DNA of 64,000 nt, from contig JACRBI010000030.1 of assembly GCA_016234495.1 (NCBI GenBank), positions 1 to 64,000 on the forward strand, written 5' to 3'. A program made the translations under genes and the position numbers. Positions within the stretch are counted from its first letter, which is position 1, and each line of letters opens with the position of its first letter. This DNA is from Chloroflexota bacterium. Lineage in GTDB: Bacteria > Chloroflexota > Anaerolineae > Anaerolineales > Villigracilaceae. This document shows positions 35,665 through 45,437 of this stretch, one piece after another. The notes under the pieces were generated by a model. That model saw nothing but the letters and a program-made list of their open reading frames with translations, had not been told where the DNA came from and ran no database searches.

Positions 35665-35752
35665 GACCTCTTGCAAAAGTGCGCGAGAGAGCGCACAATA
35701 CGCGCAGGCGTAGGCGACGTTCTCAAACGTCGCCTGACTTATGCAAGAGGTC
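35665..35752. mobile_element. 88-bp MITE-like element with IS5-type ends
   Basis: GACCTCTTGCA at the left end is the exact inverse of TGCAAGAGGTC at the right end, and the match continues less perfectly inward (AAAAGT / ACTTA). ACTA stands directly outside the left end (35661-35664) and one base outside the right end (35754-35757), a possible target duplication. Inside is a perfect 10-bp hairpin, AGGCGACGTT with a 4-nt loop (35712-35735). The ends resemble IS5-group inverted repeats. No coding capacity, so it would need a transposase in trans. Confidence 0.7.
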
Positions 35753-35786
35753 AACTAAACAAAAAATATTTCGGAGGAGAAACAAA

Positions 35787-36755
35787 ATGGCGCTGATCGT
35801 TTCTATATTTTTTGGGTTTGTGCCCATGTTCATGTTTGCCGCTTTCGTCTACTGGCTGGACCGCTACGAAAAGGAACCCAAAGTTTTGCTCGGCGCGACA
35901 TTCTTCTGGGGCGTGGTGATCGCGGCAGGTGGAGCATTCATCATCAACACCGCGTTTGGAATGGGCATTTATATTTTCACCGGGTCGGAGAATGCGGCTG
36001 AGATCGGCACAACTTCGATTGTCGCACCGATCGTGGAGGAATTCCTCAAAGGCCTGGCGGTTGTGATCGTGTTCTTCATGTTCCGCAAGGAATTTGATTC
36101 TGTGCTGGACGGCATCATCTACGGCGGGATCGCCGCGCTTGGTTTTGCCGCGACAGAAAATACGCTTTACATTTTCCGCAATGGCTATCAGGAAGGCGGC
36201 TGGGGCGGGCTGTTCCTGCTGGTCTTCATCCGCGTGATCGTGGTCGGGTGGCAGCATCCTTTTTACACCGCGTTCACCGGCATCGGCCTTGCGGTATCGC
36301 GCACGAACAGGAATCCGATCGTCAAATTCATTGCGCCAATCGTCGGCTTCGGAGCGGCAGTCACAACGCACGCCTTCCATAATACCTTCGGCGGTCTGAT
36401 TGGCGGCCTGGGCGGCCTCGCCGCCGGCACATTTGTGGATTGGATCGGCTGGACGATCATGGTCGGCTTCATCATCTGGATGATCAGCAACGAACGCAAC
36501 ATCGTCAAGAACCACCTGTACTCCGAGGTGGCTTCCGGCTTGATCTCACAGGTTCAATATCAAAAAGCACTCTCACCCTGGACGATGAGCACCGCGGGCT
36601 TGAGCGGCAAAGCCACTGCGCGTTTCTATCAGGTTTGCGGCGAGCTGTCACATAAAAAAGAGCAGATGTCAAAACACGGCGAGGAGAGCGGGAATGCTGC
36701 GATCATCGAATCTCTGCGCAGGGAACTGGCGACGCTCTCGCCGCAGGTGAGGTAA
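35787..36755 (+). CDS. prsW: PrsW-family intramembrane metalloprotease
   Basis: A 322-residue protein with about eight hydrophobic segments. PrsW motifs are seen: an N-terminal YWLDRYEKEPK, the catalytic Glu pair in APIVEEFLKGLAVV, the segment GFAATENTLYIF and His sites in WQHPFYTAFTGIGLA and THAFHNTFGG. In Bacillus, PrsW makes the site-1 cut in an anti-sigma factor; no anti-sigma gene is adjacent here. GGAGGAG 7-13 nt before ATG 35787 fixes the start. The MITE-like element lies just upstream, so the promoter may be in or near it. Confidence 0.88.
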   Translation: MALIVSIFFGFVPMFMFAAFVYWLDRYEKEPKVLLGATFFWGVVIAAGGAFIINTAFGMGIYIFTGSENAAEIGTTSIVAPIVEEFLKGLAVVIVFFMFRKEFDSVLDGIIYGGIAALGFAATENTLYIFRNGYQEGGWGGLFLLVFIRVIVVGWQHPFYTAFTGIGLAVSRTNRNPIVKFIAPIVGFGAAVTTHAFHNTFGGLIGGLGGLAAGTFVDWIGWTIMVGFIIWMISNERNIVKNHLYSEVASGLISQVQYQKALSPWTMSTAGLSGKATARFYQVCGELSHKKEQMSKHGEESGNAAIIESLRRELATLSPQVR

Positions 36756-36781
36756 TCAGCAGCGCATCATTTCGTCCTCAT

Positions 36782-36809
36782 GGCTGGTGACTGGTTCACC
36801 AGCCTTTTT
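36782..36809 (+). terminator. Intrinsic terminator after the PrsW gene
   Basis: GGCTGGTGA pairs with TCACCAGCC over a 5-nt loop and is followed by TTTTTC. Confidence 0.85.
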
Positions 36810-36857
36810 CTACCTTTCAGATTCCAACCCAGTCCTTATGGTAAAATTCCGTTCGTT

Positions 36858-36929
36858 GCCCCCGTAGCTCAGTGGATAGAGTATTGGCCTCCGAAGCCGA
36901 GGACCGCAGTTCGAGCCTGCGCGGGGGCA
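36858..36929 (+). tRNA. tRNA-Arg (anticodon CCG)
   Basis: A full cloverleaf folds by eye: acceptor GCCCCCG with CGGGGGC, D stem GCTC/GAGT, anticodon stem TTGGC/GCCGA with loop CTCCGAA (anticodon CCG), a 4-nt variable loop, T stem CGCAG/CTGCG with loop TTCGAGC, discriminator A. CCA is not encoded. It reads CGG codons. A TAAAAT box lies at 36842-36847. Confidence 0.95.
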
Positions 36930-36978
36930 CAAACATTACCGCCGCAAGGCGGATTTTTGTTTAAGTTACAATTGACTC

Positions 36979-38058
36979 GTGAATTCAAAAAACATCCTCC
37001 CTCTCCTCGCCGTGCTGATTCTTTGTTCAAGCTGCGGCTTGAACATCGCCAACACAGGCGCAGTTCCGCCAACACCCGGCTTCGTCACATCCACCCTGCC
37101 GCCGACGAAAATCCCGCTGCTAACGCGCACTCCCCTGCCAACGACACCCACCGCTGTCGTCATCGAAGAGACAGCCGTTATCTCAGTTGAAGGAACAACG
37201 ACCACGCAATTGAACGTCCGCGCTGAACCGTCCACGGCGAGCGAGACACTGGGCATCATCAATCAATTTGCGGCGGTGCAGGTCATCGGCAAGGATGCAA
37301 GTGGAAGCTGGTTCCAAATCATCTACGCTGAGTCAGAAGCGGGGAAAGGCTGGGTGCGCGCAGAGTATGTGCAGGTCAAGGATGCCGCAGCTGAGATTCC
37401 GATCCTCGGAAGCGTGACAGGTTCAGGGTCAGGTGTGAGCGGGCTGGTCATCCAAAAAGTAAATGTCCGTAATGGCCCGGGCATAAACTTCGAGTCGCTT
37501 GGCGTGCTAAATCCAAACGATGTGATTTTTATAACGGGGAAAGACGCCAGTGATGAATGGCTGCAAATCGAATATACCAATGCCGTTGATGGAAAAGGCT
37601 GGGCGGCTGTGAAATATTTGCAGGTCGAAGGATTGGATTCCATACCGGTCATCGGCGCTGAGGAGCAGGCTACAGAGACGCCGTCCGCTGTTTTTATCCC
37701 CGCATTTCAGGATGGTGATTCGATGCAAGCGCCAATGGCAGCTGCTGTTTTTTCGGCAGCAGGCACTCGTGTGTTGCAGGTAAACGGCGATGTCTCCTCG
37801 CCGGACGGTGACCGGGAAGATTGGATTCAATTTACCCCGTACACCCAAAGCGTGAGCTTCGAAGCGAAGTGCGCGGGCGGCACCTTGCGCGTGGAATTGT
37901 GGCATGGCAGCCAGCTTGAAAAAGACATAGCCCCTGCCTGCGGTGAAAATTTTATAACAACCACCCCGGGTCAGGTGTATTTTCTTCGACTCCAGACGGA
38001 CGGGGGGATTGAGGCGCTGAATGTTCAGTACAAACTCAAAATATCCTCTCTGGAGTAG
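36979..38058 (+). CDS. SH3-domain lipoprotein
   Basis: A 359-residue exported protein. The signal peptide ends in LILCSSCG (lipid-anchored Cys probably 19), followed by a Thr/Pro-rich tether. Two bacterial SH3 domains follow (TTQLNVRAEPSTASETLG and KVNVRNGPGINFESLG, each ending in GKGWVRAEYVQV or GKGWAAVKYLQV), then a C-terminal beta-sandwich with a pre-peptidase look (NGDVSSPDGDREDWIQF). It probably binds cell-wall or surface polymers. The start is GTG 36979: a TACAAT box ends 6 nt before it and there is no Shine-Dalgarno sequence, suggesting a leaderless mRNA. Confidence 0.82.
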   Translation: MNSKNILPLLAVLILCSSCGLNIANTGAVPPTPGFVTSTLPPTKIPLLTRTPLPTTPTAVVIEETAVISVEGTTTTQLNVRAEPSTASETLGIINQFAAVQVIGKDASGSWFQIIYAESEAGKGWVRAEYVQVKDAAAEIPILGSVTGSGSGVSGLVIQKVNVRNGPGINFESLGVLNPNDVIFITGKDASDEWLQIEYTNAVDGKGWAAVKYLQVEGLDSIPVIGAEEQATETPSAVFIPAFQDGDSMQAPMAAAVFSAAGTRVLQVNGDVSSPDGDREDWIQFTPYTQSVSFEAKCAGGTLRVELWHGSQLEKDIAPACGENFITTTPGQVYFLRLQTDGGIEALNVQYKLKISSLE

Positions 38059-38092
38059 GTAGGTCGGGTATATCAAGGAATATTGTTTTTGA

Positions 38093-38110
38093 TTGTGAAA
38101 TACTTGTGTA
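38093..38110 (+). promoter_or_regulatory. Possible second, imperfect Rex site and promoter upstream of rex
   Basis: TTGTGAAATACTTGTGTA has one good Rex half-site (TTGTGAAA) and a poor second half. A TATAAT box (38109-38114) overlaps its end. This may be the rex promoter with a weak operator. Confidence 0.4.
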
Positions 38111-38141
38111 TAATTGTACAAAACCATCTTTTATGGTAGAG

Positions 38142-38160
38142 TTGTGCAAATATTTCACAA
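38142..38160 (+). promoter_or_regulatory. Rex operator in front of rex
   Basis: TTGTGCAAATATTTCACAA matches the Rex consensus (TTGTGAAATATTTCACAA) with perfect outer TTGTG/CACAA halves and one extra base on the left arm. It lies 16 nt before the rex start codon and 28 nt after the TATAAT box, fitting autorepression. Confidence 0.8.
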
Positions 38161-38175
38161 ATGCGAGGGCATATA

Positions 38176-38793
38176 ATGAACGCAGAGAAAATACCAGATA
38201 TCATCATCGGCCGATTACCTGTTTATCTGCGGGCTTTGCAGCGCATGGCAGATAACGGCATCAAGACAACTTCTTCCCAGGAGTTGGGGGAACATGTCGG
38301 CATTTCCGCCGCGCAGATCCGCAAGGATATTTCCCAGTTTGGTGAATTTGGGAAACAGGGTACCGGCTACTCAATATCCTACCTGCTGGATAAATTGAAG
38401 GAAATCCTCAAAGTTGACCGCAAATGGGATGTGGCGTTGGTCGGCGCAGGCGACATGGGGCACGCGCTTGCCCGTTATCAGGGTTTCACCAATCGCGGTT
38501 TTCAAATCGCGATGGTTTTCGACAACAACAAGGAAAAGGTCGGGCAGAAAATAGATAACTTCACCATCGAAGATACCGACAAACTCGTTGAACGAATAAA
38601 ATCTGCGGGGATCAAGATGGCGATGCTCACCGTGCCTGCGCCCGCCGCCCAAAGCGTGGCTGACAAACTCGTGCTGGCGGGAGTGCGGGCAATCCTCAAC
38701 TACGCTCCCATCAGCTTGAATGTGCCAAACAACGTGAAGGTGCAATATATTGACCCTGCCACCCACCTGCAAAGGATGACGTATTATTTATAA
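38176..38793 (+). CDS. rex: Redox-sensing transcriptional repressor Rex
   Basis: A 205-residue protein. An N-terminal winged helix (IPDIIIGRLPVYLRALQRM, TTSSQELGEHVGISAAQIRKD as two regions) is joined to a Rossmann domain with VALVGAGDMGHALARY that binds NADH/NAD+. The C-terminal helix ends HLQRMTYYL, as in Rex dimers. Rex represses fermentation and respiration genes when NADH is low. GAGGG at 38165-38169 supports ATG 38176 over ATG 38161, which directly abuts the operator. It is followed by a terminator and so is monocistronic and self-regulated. Confidence 0.95.
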   Translation: MNAEKIPDIIIGRLPVYLRALQRMADNGIKTTSSQELGEHVGISAAQIRKDISQFGEFGKQGTGYSISYLLDKLKEILKVDRKWDVALVGAGDMGHALARYQGFTNRGFQIAMVFDNNKEKVGQKIDNFTIEDTDKLVERIKSAGIKMAMLTVPAPAAQSVADKLVLAGVRAILNYAPISLNVPNNVKVQYIDPATHLQRMTYYL

Positions 38794-38802
38794 GTCTAAA
38801 AG

Positions 38803-38837
38803 AAAAACAGGCTTCCTCGATGTGGAAGCCTGTTTTT
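38803..38837 (+). terminator. Intrinsic terminator after rex
   Basis: AAAAACAGGCTTCC pairs exactly with GGAAGCCTGTTTTT across a 7-nt loop, 10 nt after the rex stop codon. Confidence 0.92.
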
Positions 38838-38907
38838 CTAAGCGGCGAAGTTATCTCTTGTGTCATTCAATCTGGTTGACTATGTTTGAATCGGAAAGGA
38901 GAAAGAG

Positions 38908-39381
38908 ATGAACAAACTTCAACAGTTCTTTAGCAAAAAAGGGGCAGGTCATAAACACGCTGCCGCATTCGCCGCAATCCGCAAGCGGGTCGAAAATAGA
39001 AACTGGCCAGATATGATAGCCGGCTGGATCATGGACGAGAAAGACCCCAAGCCAGAACTATGGCTGCTCTGCGATTTTGTATCAATGGCAGAGTCGCTGG
39101 CCCAGTATCACCCTGTCAGCGCGGACGCTTTTCTTGTGCATCCGCCGGAAGTTGTGGAATTTAAAGACGGAAGCGGCGCGGTTGTTTTTGAGTTACAAGA
39201 TGGGTCGGAGATATTACAACTCACCAAATTTATATTCCAAACCGAGTATGACCAAAAGATACTTGTTATTGCCGGCGCGGCAAAGTGCCTGCCCGTCGAA
39301 GATGAAACTACTCTGATGAAGATGTTCAATCCGAAAGAAAAATTTTCGATCATGCTTGATACTCTCGTTTGGACGATGTAG
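38908..39381 (+). CDS. Hypothetical soluble protein
   Basis: A 157-residue protein with no family I recognise. It has a basic N-terminus, no signal peptide or membrane segment, and a middle that reads like an alpha/beta fold (VVEFKDGSGAVVFELQDGSE, KILVIAGAAKCLPVEDE). A good AAAGGAG stands before the ATG, and it is bounded by terminators on both sides, which supports a real single gene. Confidence 0.6.
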   Translation: MNKLQQFFSKKGAGHKHAAAFAAIRKRVENRNWPDMIAGWIMDEKDPKPELWLLCDFVSMAESLAQYHPVSADAFLVHPPEVVEFKDGSGAVVFELQDGSEILQLTKFIFQTEYDQKILVIAGAAKCLPVEDETTLMKMFNPKEKFSIMLDTLVWTM

Positions 39382-39396
39382 TTTTAATAAAAAAAA

Positions 39397-39429
39397 AACA
39401 GGCGGCTCGCTGTTGATGAGTCACCTGTT
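39397..39429. terminator. Terminator between the hypothetical gene and mreB
   Basis: AACAGGCGGCTC pairs with GAGTCACCTGTT using two G-U pairs, with an A-run on one side and TTTTT on the other. It can serve the convergent genes on both strands. Confidence 0.65.
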
Positions 39430-39586
39430 CGCTTTTTAATTTTGTTATTTTACTAGCCACCCGACAGTTTGGTTTTTGGACGCACGCGAAGCGAAACGCG
39501 GATGGACGCAGATTTTTTTGAAAGCTACTTGGAAAAGTCAATCAGAATCAGCGTCCCGTTTTAAAACTGTCAGCTGGGTAGTTATT

Positions 39587-40594
39587 TTATACTTTTGGCA
39601 AATTCCTGCGGATCACATTCAACATGCTGAAGCCTTTCGCTGTGCCTTGCACAACGCAAGTCAGCGGGTTATCAACAAGGTAGGCGGGGATGCCCAAAGA
39701 TTTGGTCAATAATTTATCAATGCCGCGCAACAACGCGCCGCCGCCGCACAAGGCAACGCCGCGGTCAATAATATCTGAAACCAATTCAGGCGGGGTTTTT
39801 TCCAAAACCCTGCGTCCGGTTTCCACGATCTGCTTCAACGGCTCCTGCAGGGCTTCGACGATCTCGCCGGTGGTCAATGTGACCGGACGCGGCAGACCAG
39901 TAACTTGATCCTGCCCCTGCACTTCCATGCTGTTTTCTGTGTCCTGCGGAACTGCTGCGCCGATACGAATTTTTAGTTGTTCGGCGGTAGCCTGCCCGAT
40001 GACGACCCCATATTTACGGCGCACATAGGTTACGATGGCTTCGTCCAAATCCGTGCCGCCGGCGCGCAAGGTATCCGCTACCACGATGCCGTACATCGCT
40101 ATCACAGCGGCTTCGGTGCAGCCGCCGCCGAGGCTGATGATCATGTTTCCAGATGGCGAATTAATCGGCAGGTCAATGCCGATGGCGGCTGCCAGCGGTT
40201 GTTGGATGAGAAATGCTTCGCGGCTGCCTGCTTCCATCACTGCTTCGTAGACTGCGCGGCGCTCTACGCTGGTAACTCCATAAGGAACAGAGATCATCAC
40301 ACGCGGGCGGAAGATGCGCATCGATCCGCTGACACGCTGCAATAAATATGCCAGCAAGGTTTCGGTGATTTCATAGTCAGCGATCACGCCATTTCGCAGC
40401 GGGCGGGCAACCTCGATATTATCGGGGACCTTGCCGAACATGTCACGCGCTTCGAGGCCGGCAGCCACCATCTTTTGGTCATCAACGTCGATGGAGACAA
40501 TCGTCGGTTCTTCCAACAGAACTTGGATGCTGTCAGCGAGGCGGGTGTACATGGTACCCAGGTCAATACCCAGGTCTTTTGAAAACATAGCCAC
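39587..40594 (-). CDS. mreB: MreB/Mbl-type rod-shape actin homologue
   Basis: A 335-residue actin-fold protein. Phosphate-1 loop DLGIDLGTMYTRL, phosphate-2 NMIISLGGGCTEAAVI, adenosine loop in ALCGGGALLRGIDKLL, and the connecting ARPLRNGVIADYE are diagnostic. It polymerises under the inner membrane and directs wall synthesis. Start is GTG 40594 or ATG 40588; no clear ribosome-binding site. It follows atpC by 6 nt on the same strand, an unusual operon partner, while mreC and mreD are absent here. Confidence 0.92.
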   Translation of the reverse strand: MAMFSKDLGIDLGTMYTRLADSIQVLLEEPTIVSIDVDDQKMVAAGLEARDMFGKVPDNIEVARPLRNGVIADYEITETLLAYLLQRVSGSMRIFRPRVMISVPYGVTSVERRAVYEAVMEAGSREAFLIQQPLAAAIGIDLPINSPSGNMIISLGGGCTEAAVIAMYGIVVADTLRAGGTDLDEAIVTYVRRKYGVVIGQATAEQLKIRIGAAVPQDTENSMEVQGQDQVTGLPRPVTLTTGEIVEALQEPLKQIVETGRRVLEKTPPELVSDIIDRGVALCGGGALLRGIDKLLTKSLGIPAYLVDNPLTCVVQGTAKGFSMLNVIRRNLPKV

Positions 40595-40600
40595 AGGGGT

Positions 40601-41038
40601 TTATTGTTCCGAATAGGGTGAGCGCGTATTTTTTCTGAAACGACGCGCGGCATCGAGGCGCAGGTTGGATTTTCGCAACGCAGCTTCCATTGCGAGGTAG
40701 GCATCCGTGTCCACGGGCAAACCCTTCGCGAGCGCTTCTTCAGCGCGAACACGGGCTGCGTCTGCGCGGGCCACATCAATTTCTTCGACGTTTTCAGCCG
40801 CATCAGCCAGGACTGTGATGATATCCGGCTGCACTTCCGCAACACCGCCGGCGACAGTAAAGACCTCTTCCTTGCCAGCTTTGCGGACTTTGATGATGCC
40901 GAATTTCAAGGTTGTTAGTACAGGAGCGTGTTTGGGGAGGATACCCATCTCACCGGCAGCGCCAGGCAATACGACAATATCCACATCGCCTGCAAATACA
41001 GTGCGGTCTTGAGAAACGATTTCACAACGAATGGTCAT
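40601..41038 (-). CDS. atpC: ATP synthase F1 epsilon subunit
   Basis: A 145-residue epsilon subunit. The beta-sandwich includes CEIVSQDRTVFAGDVDIVVLPGAAGEMGILPKHAP (residues 4-38), and the C-terminal hairpin helix has VARADAARVRAEEALAKG. GGAGA 8 nt before ATG 41038 sets the start; an ATG seven codons earlier is less likely. It is the last gene of the F1 cluster and is separated from atpD by a strong hairpin. Confidence 0.94.
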   Translation of the reverse strand: MTIRCEIVSQDRTVFAGDVDIVVLPGAAGEMGILPKHAPVLTTLKFGIIKVRKAGKEEVFTVAGGVAEVQPDIITVLADAAENVEEIDVARADAARVRAEEALAKGLPVDTDAYLAMEAALRKSNLRLDAARRFRKNTRSPYSEQ

Positions 41039-41059
41039 ATCAATGTTCTCCAGTGTCAT

Positions 41060-41094
41060 GTGTCAAGTATCAGGGCAGCCCTGATACTTGACAC
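41060..41094 (-). promoter_or_regulatory. 16-bp hairpin between atpD and atpC
   Basis: GTGTCAAGTATCAGGG and its exact complement close the loop CAG. Flanks repeat the word TGTCAAGTGTCA. It lies between two genes of an operon that normally needs fixed subunit ratios, and has no U-tract on the minus strand. Confidence 0.7.
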
Positions 41095-41113
41095 TGGAAC
41101 ACTTGACACGGAA

Positions 41114-42529
<1,416 letters not shown>

Positions 42530-43420
42530 TTATTTCGCGGCAAGCGCTTCCGCGCCGCCGACAATGTCTAAGATATCGTTCGTAATGCCCTGCTGACGAA
42601 CCTTGTTATAAGCCAGTTGTAATGAGCCGACCAATTCTTTTGCATTGTCAGTGGCATTACGCATGGCGATCATACGAGCCGCATGTTCGCTGGCTTGCGA
42701 TTCCAAAACTGCCTGATAAACCTGAAGCGCGGTAAAGCGCGGGATGATCTCATCGAGGATCACCCGCATATCAGGTTCATATTCATACGCGGCAGAGGGG
42801 CCATTGGATTTGTTTCCAAAATCCTCCACCAGACCCTCGCCTTCAAGTTCAAGCGGAAGCAATTTCTTGACCGTTGCAACCTGCCGCCCCATGTTGACGA
42901 AGTCGGTGTAAACGAGATAAACCTCATCCACCGCGCCAGTTTTGAACTCTTCAACTGCAAGGCGTCCAATTGCCGAAATATCCATGAAGCTCGGCGCGGC
43001 GGGCAGGTTGCTAAAGTCTGCAACCACCTTTTTACCGCGGCGGATCAACAGGTCGCGGCCTTTACGCCCAACAGCGATGTACTTTACAGGAACGGGATTC
43101 GCGTCAAAACGCTGGGAAACAAAACGGATGACATTGGAGTTGTACGCGCCTGCAAGACCGCGGTCGCCGGTGATCACCACCACCAATGTGTTGTTTACCG
43201 TTTTGCGCTGCGCCAAAAGCGGATGCAGGCTGTCACGTCCCGGTTGTTCCGCAACATGTCGTAAAACCTGCCAGGCCTTGGTCGCATAAGAGCGAGTCGC
43301 CGTTACCGCATTAATTGCCTTGCGGACTTTGCTGGCGCTCACTGTTTCCAATGCGCGTGTGACTTGCGAAATGTTTTTTACGCTCTTTATTCGGAGCCGC
43401 ATTTCACGAGCGGAAGCCAT
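42530..43420 (-). CDS. atpG: ATP synthase F1 gamma subunit
   Basis: A 296-residue rotor subunit. The N-terminal coiled coil starts MRLRIKSVKNISQVTRALETVSA-SK and the C-terminal helix contains ESQASEHAARMIAMRNATDNA, the classic gamma signature. A Rossmann-like middle (VITGDRGLAGAYN) is typical. It ends 12 nt before atpD. Confidence 0.96.
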   Translation of the reverse strand: MASAREMRLRIKSVKNISQVTRALETVSASKVRKAINAVTATRSYATKAWQVLRHVAEQPGRDSLHPLLAQRKTVNNTLVVVITGDRGLAGAYNSNVIRFVSQRFDANPVPVKYIAVGRKGRDLLIRRGKKVVADFSNLPAAPSFMDISAIGRLAVEEFKTGAVDEVYLVYTDFVNMGRQVATVKKLLPLELEGEGLVEDFGNKSNGPSAAYEYEPDMRVILDEIIPRFTALQVYQAVLESQASEHAARMIAMRNATDNAKELVGSLQLAYNKVRQQGITNDILDIVGGAEALAAK

Positions 43421-43519
43421 AATTTAGTCCTTTAGTCCTTAGTCTGATGATTGGTTAGTCTGGTCGGTTAGCCTTGCAGTCTGAGGGCTGCGAGACAATT
43501 CGACGATTTGACTATTCGA

Positions 43520-45184
43520 CTAACTCGTCCAGCCCGTGCGGAAAGCGTCGAGAGCCTTCGTGAGTGCGGCGCGGTTATCGTCCGTGATCATCTTCTTTGT
43601 GACGATGTCCTTACCAACTTCGGGATAGGAAGTCGCCATGAAGCGGATCAAGTCTGCCTGCCACTGCGCCATCTTATCGAGTTGAACGCCGTCAGCAAAA
43701 CCATTTGTGCCGGCGAACAGCACCATCACCTGATTTTCGAGTTCCGAAGGTTGATATTGCGGCTGTTTGAGAATTTCCTGCATTCGCTGACCACGACTCA
43801 ACTGCTGTTGTGTGGCTTTATCGAGGTCAGAAGCCATGAGCGCAAAAGCAGCCAGTTCGCGATAGGCAGCCATGTCGAGGCGCAAACGTCCAGCCACCTG
43901 TTTCATGGCTTTTGTCTGGGCATCGCCACCCACGCGGGACACTGATACACCGACGTTGACCGCAGGGCGAATACCGGCATTGAACAGGTTACTCTCGAGG
44001 AATATCTGTCCATCTGTAATAGAAATAACGTTCGTGGGAACATATGCAGAGATATCGCCCAGCAAGGTTTCAATAATCGGCAGGGACGTGAGGGAACCGC
44101 CTGTGCCAGCGACCTTGATAATCTTATGATCGTCGGCATTGCCCATGTGCTTGCGGGCTTCTTCAGCTTCGTCTTTTGAGATCGGACCTGTGTAAACTTT
44201 TCCATCCACCCCGTCTTTCTCAGAAGCCATGTCACTCGCAAAATCTTTTTTGACGATCACATATTTATTCGCAAGACGCGCAGAGCGTTCCAGCAGACGA
44301 GAGTGCAGATAGAATACATCGCCGGGATAGGCTTCGCGTCCGGGCGGACGGCGCAGCAGCAGGGAGACCTGGCGGTATGCCCATGCGTGCTTGGAGAGGT
44401 CATCATAAATGATGAGCGCATCGCGGCCTGTCTCCATGAATTCTTCACCGATTGAAGTACCGGAATATGGAGCGATGTATTGCAAAGCAGCGGATTCGTC
44501 TGCGGCGGCGACTACGATGATGGTATGTTCCATCGCGCCGGCGCGTTCGAGAATGCCAAGCGTACGGGCAACAGCGGCCTTTTTCTGACCGATCGCCACG
44601 TAAATACAAACCAAGTCCTTGCCTTTTTGGTTGATGATCGTATCGATCGCGATGGCGGTCTTACCCGTCTGACGGTCGCCAATGATCAACTCGCGCTGAC
44701 CGCGTCCAACGGGGATCATCGCATCAATGGACTTGATGCCAGTCTGCACCGGCGTATCCACATCCTGACGATAAACCACGCCCGGAGCAATGCGCTCCAC
44801 GGGGCGGAAACCCGTCGAAGCAATGGGACCCTTGCCGTCGATCGGCTCACCCAAAGCGTTGACCACTCGTCCGATCATGGCATCCCCTACCGGCACGGAA
44901 GCGATGCGGTTCGTCCCGCGCACAGTCATGCCCTCGGTGATTCCATCGTATGCGCCCATCACGATCACACCGACACTGTCCTCTTCCAGGTTAAAAGCAG
45001 TGCCCATCACGCCATTGGAAAACTGCACGAGTTCCTGCGCTTTCACGTTTGCAAGACCCTTCACACGGGCAATGCCATCGCCCGCTTCCACCACAACACC
45101 AATATCGCTGACGTTGAGTTCTGGATTAAATCCTTCAATTTGTTTCTGCAAATCACCTGTGATCTGCTTGATCAAGTCTGACAT
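43520..45184 (-). CDS. atpA: ATP synthase F1 alpha subunit
   Basis: A 554-residue subunit, slightly longer than usual at the C-terminus. P-loop [18 protein letters not shown], the alpha signature in [18 protein letters not shown] and the Arg-finger region in [18 protein letters not shown] are seen. GGAGG directly before ATG 45184 sets the start; the frame is open for 31 more codons upstream without family similarity. No delta, b, c or a subunit gene lies next to it. Confidence 0.96.
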   Translation of the reverse strand: MSDLIKQITGDLQKQIEGFNPELNVSDIGVVVEAGDGIARVKGLANVKAQELVQFSNGVMGTAFNLEEDSVGVIVMGAYDGITEGMTVRGTNRIASVPVGDAMIGRVVNALGEPIDGKGPIASTGFRPVERIAPGVVYRQDVDTPVQTGIKSIDAMIPVGRGQRELIIGDRQTGKTAIAIDTIINQKGKDLVCIYVAIGQKKAAVARTLGILERAGAMEHTIIVVAAADESAALQYIAPYSGTSIGEEFMETGRDALIIYDDLSKHAWAYRQVSLLLRRPPGREAYPGDVFYLHSRLLERSARLANKYVIVKKDFASDMASEKDGVDGKVYTGPISKDEAEEARKHMGNADDHKIIKVAGTGGSLTSLPIIETLLGDISAYVPTNVISITDGQIFLESNLFNAGIRPAVNVGVSVSRVGGDAQTKAMKQVAGRLRLDMAAYRELAAFALMASDLDKATQQQLSRGQRMQEILKQPQYQPSELENQVMVLFAGTNGFADGVQLDKMAQWQADLIRFMATSYPEVGKDIVTKKMITDDNRAALTKALDAFRTGWTS

Positions 45185-45221
45185 TAGGTAGCCTCCGCCA
45201 AAATTCTTATTAGGTACAAGA

Positions 45222-45246
45222 ACCCGGATAAGGGCTTTATCCGGGT
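45222..45246. promoter_or_regulatory. Hairpin in the atpA leader
   Basis: ACCCGGATAA pairs with TTATCCGGGT across the 5-nt loop GGGCT, 38 nt upstream of the atpA start on the minus strand. On the plus strand a run of eight T lies 10 nt beyond it. It may be a 5' stabiliser or leader structure. Confidence 0.5.
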
Positions 45247-45379
45247 ATATGTGTTTTTTTTGTGCGCCGCGCCTCAAATTTTCCTTCGTGAGTTAGGGCA
45301 CAAGCGTGCCAATGATACCTGAAAGGTTGGTGGTTGTCTAGTTACAATCATCCATCACCTTAAGAAATGCCCCGCACCC

Positions 45380-45408
45380 TTGTTATCTTTTCATCTTGTA
45401 CTATACTA
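45380..45408 (+). promoter_or_regulatory. Predicted sigma-70-type promoter of the D-Ala-D-Ala-ligase-like gene
   Basis: TTGTTA (45380-45385) and TATACT (45403-45408) are spaced by 17 nt, with AAAGGAG and the start codon about 25-30 nt downstream. Confidence 0.55.
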
Positions 45409-45437
45409 ACGCCCGTTATTAAACCAAAGGAGTGAAA

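Noticed and set aside
39471-39520. Separate repeat element before mreB
   Set aside because: GGACGCA occurs twice within 40 bases, which is too little to define an element.
43425-43519. RNA gene between atpG and atpA
   Set aside because: The stretch is made of TTAGTC and CGACTA-type words without a recognisable fold or family; it fits the word-built spacers.
45222-45246. Terminator of the ligase gene or of an upstream plus-strand gene
   Set aside because: No plus-strand gene ends there, and the T-run is 10 bases away, so it is listed only as a leader hairpin.
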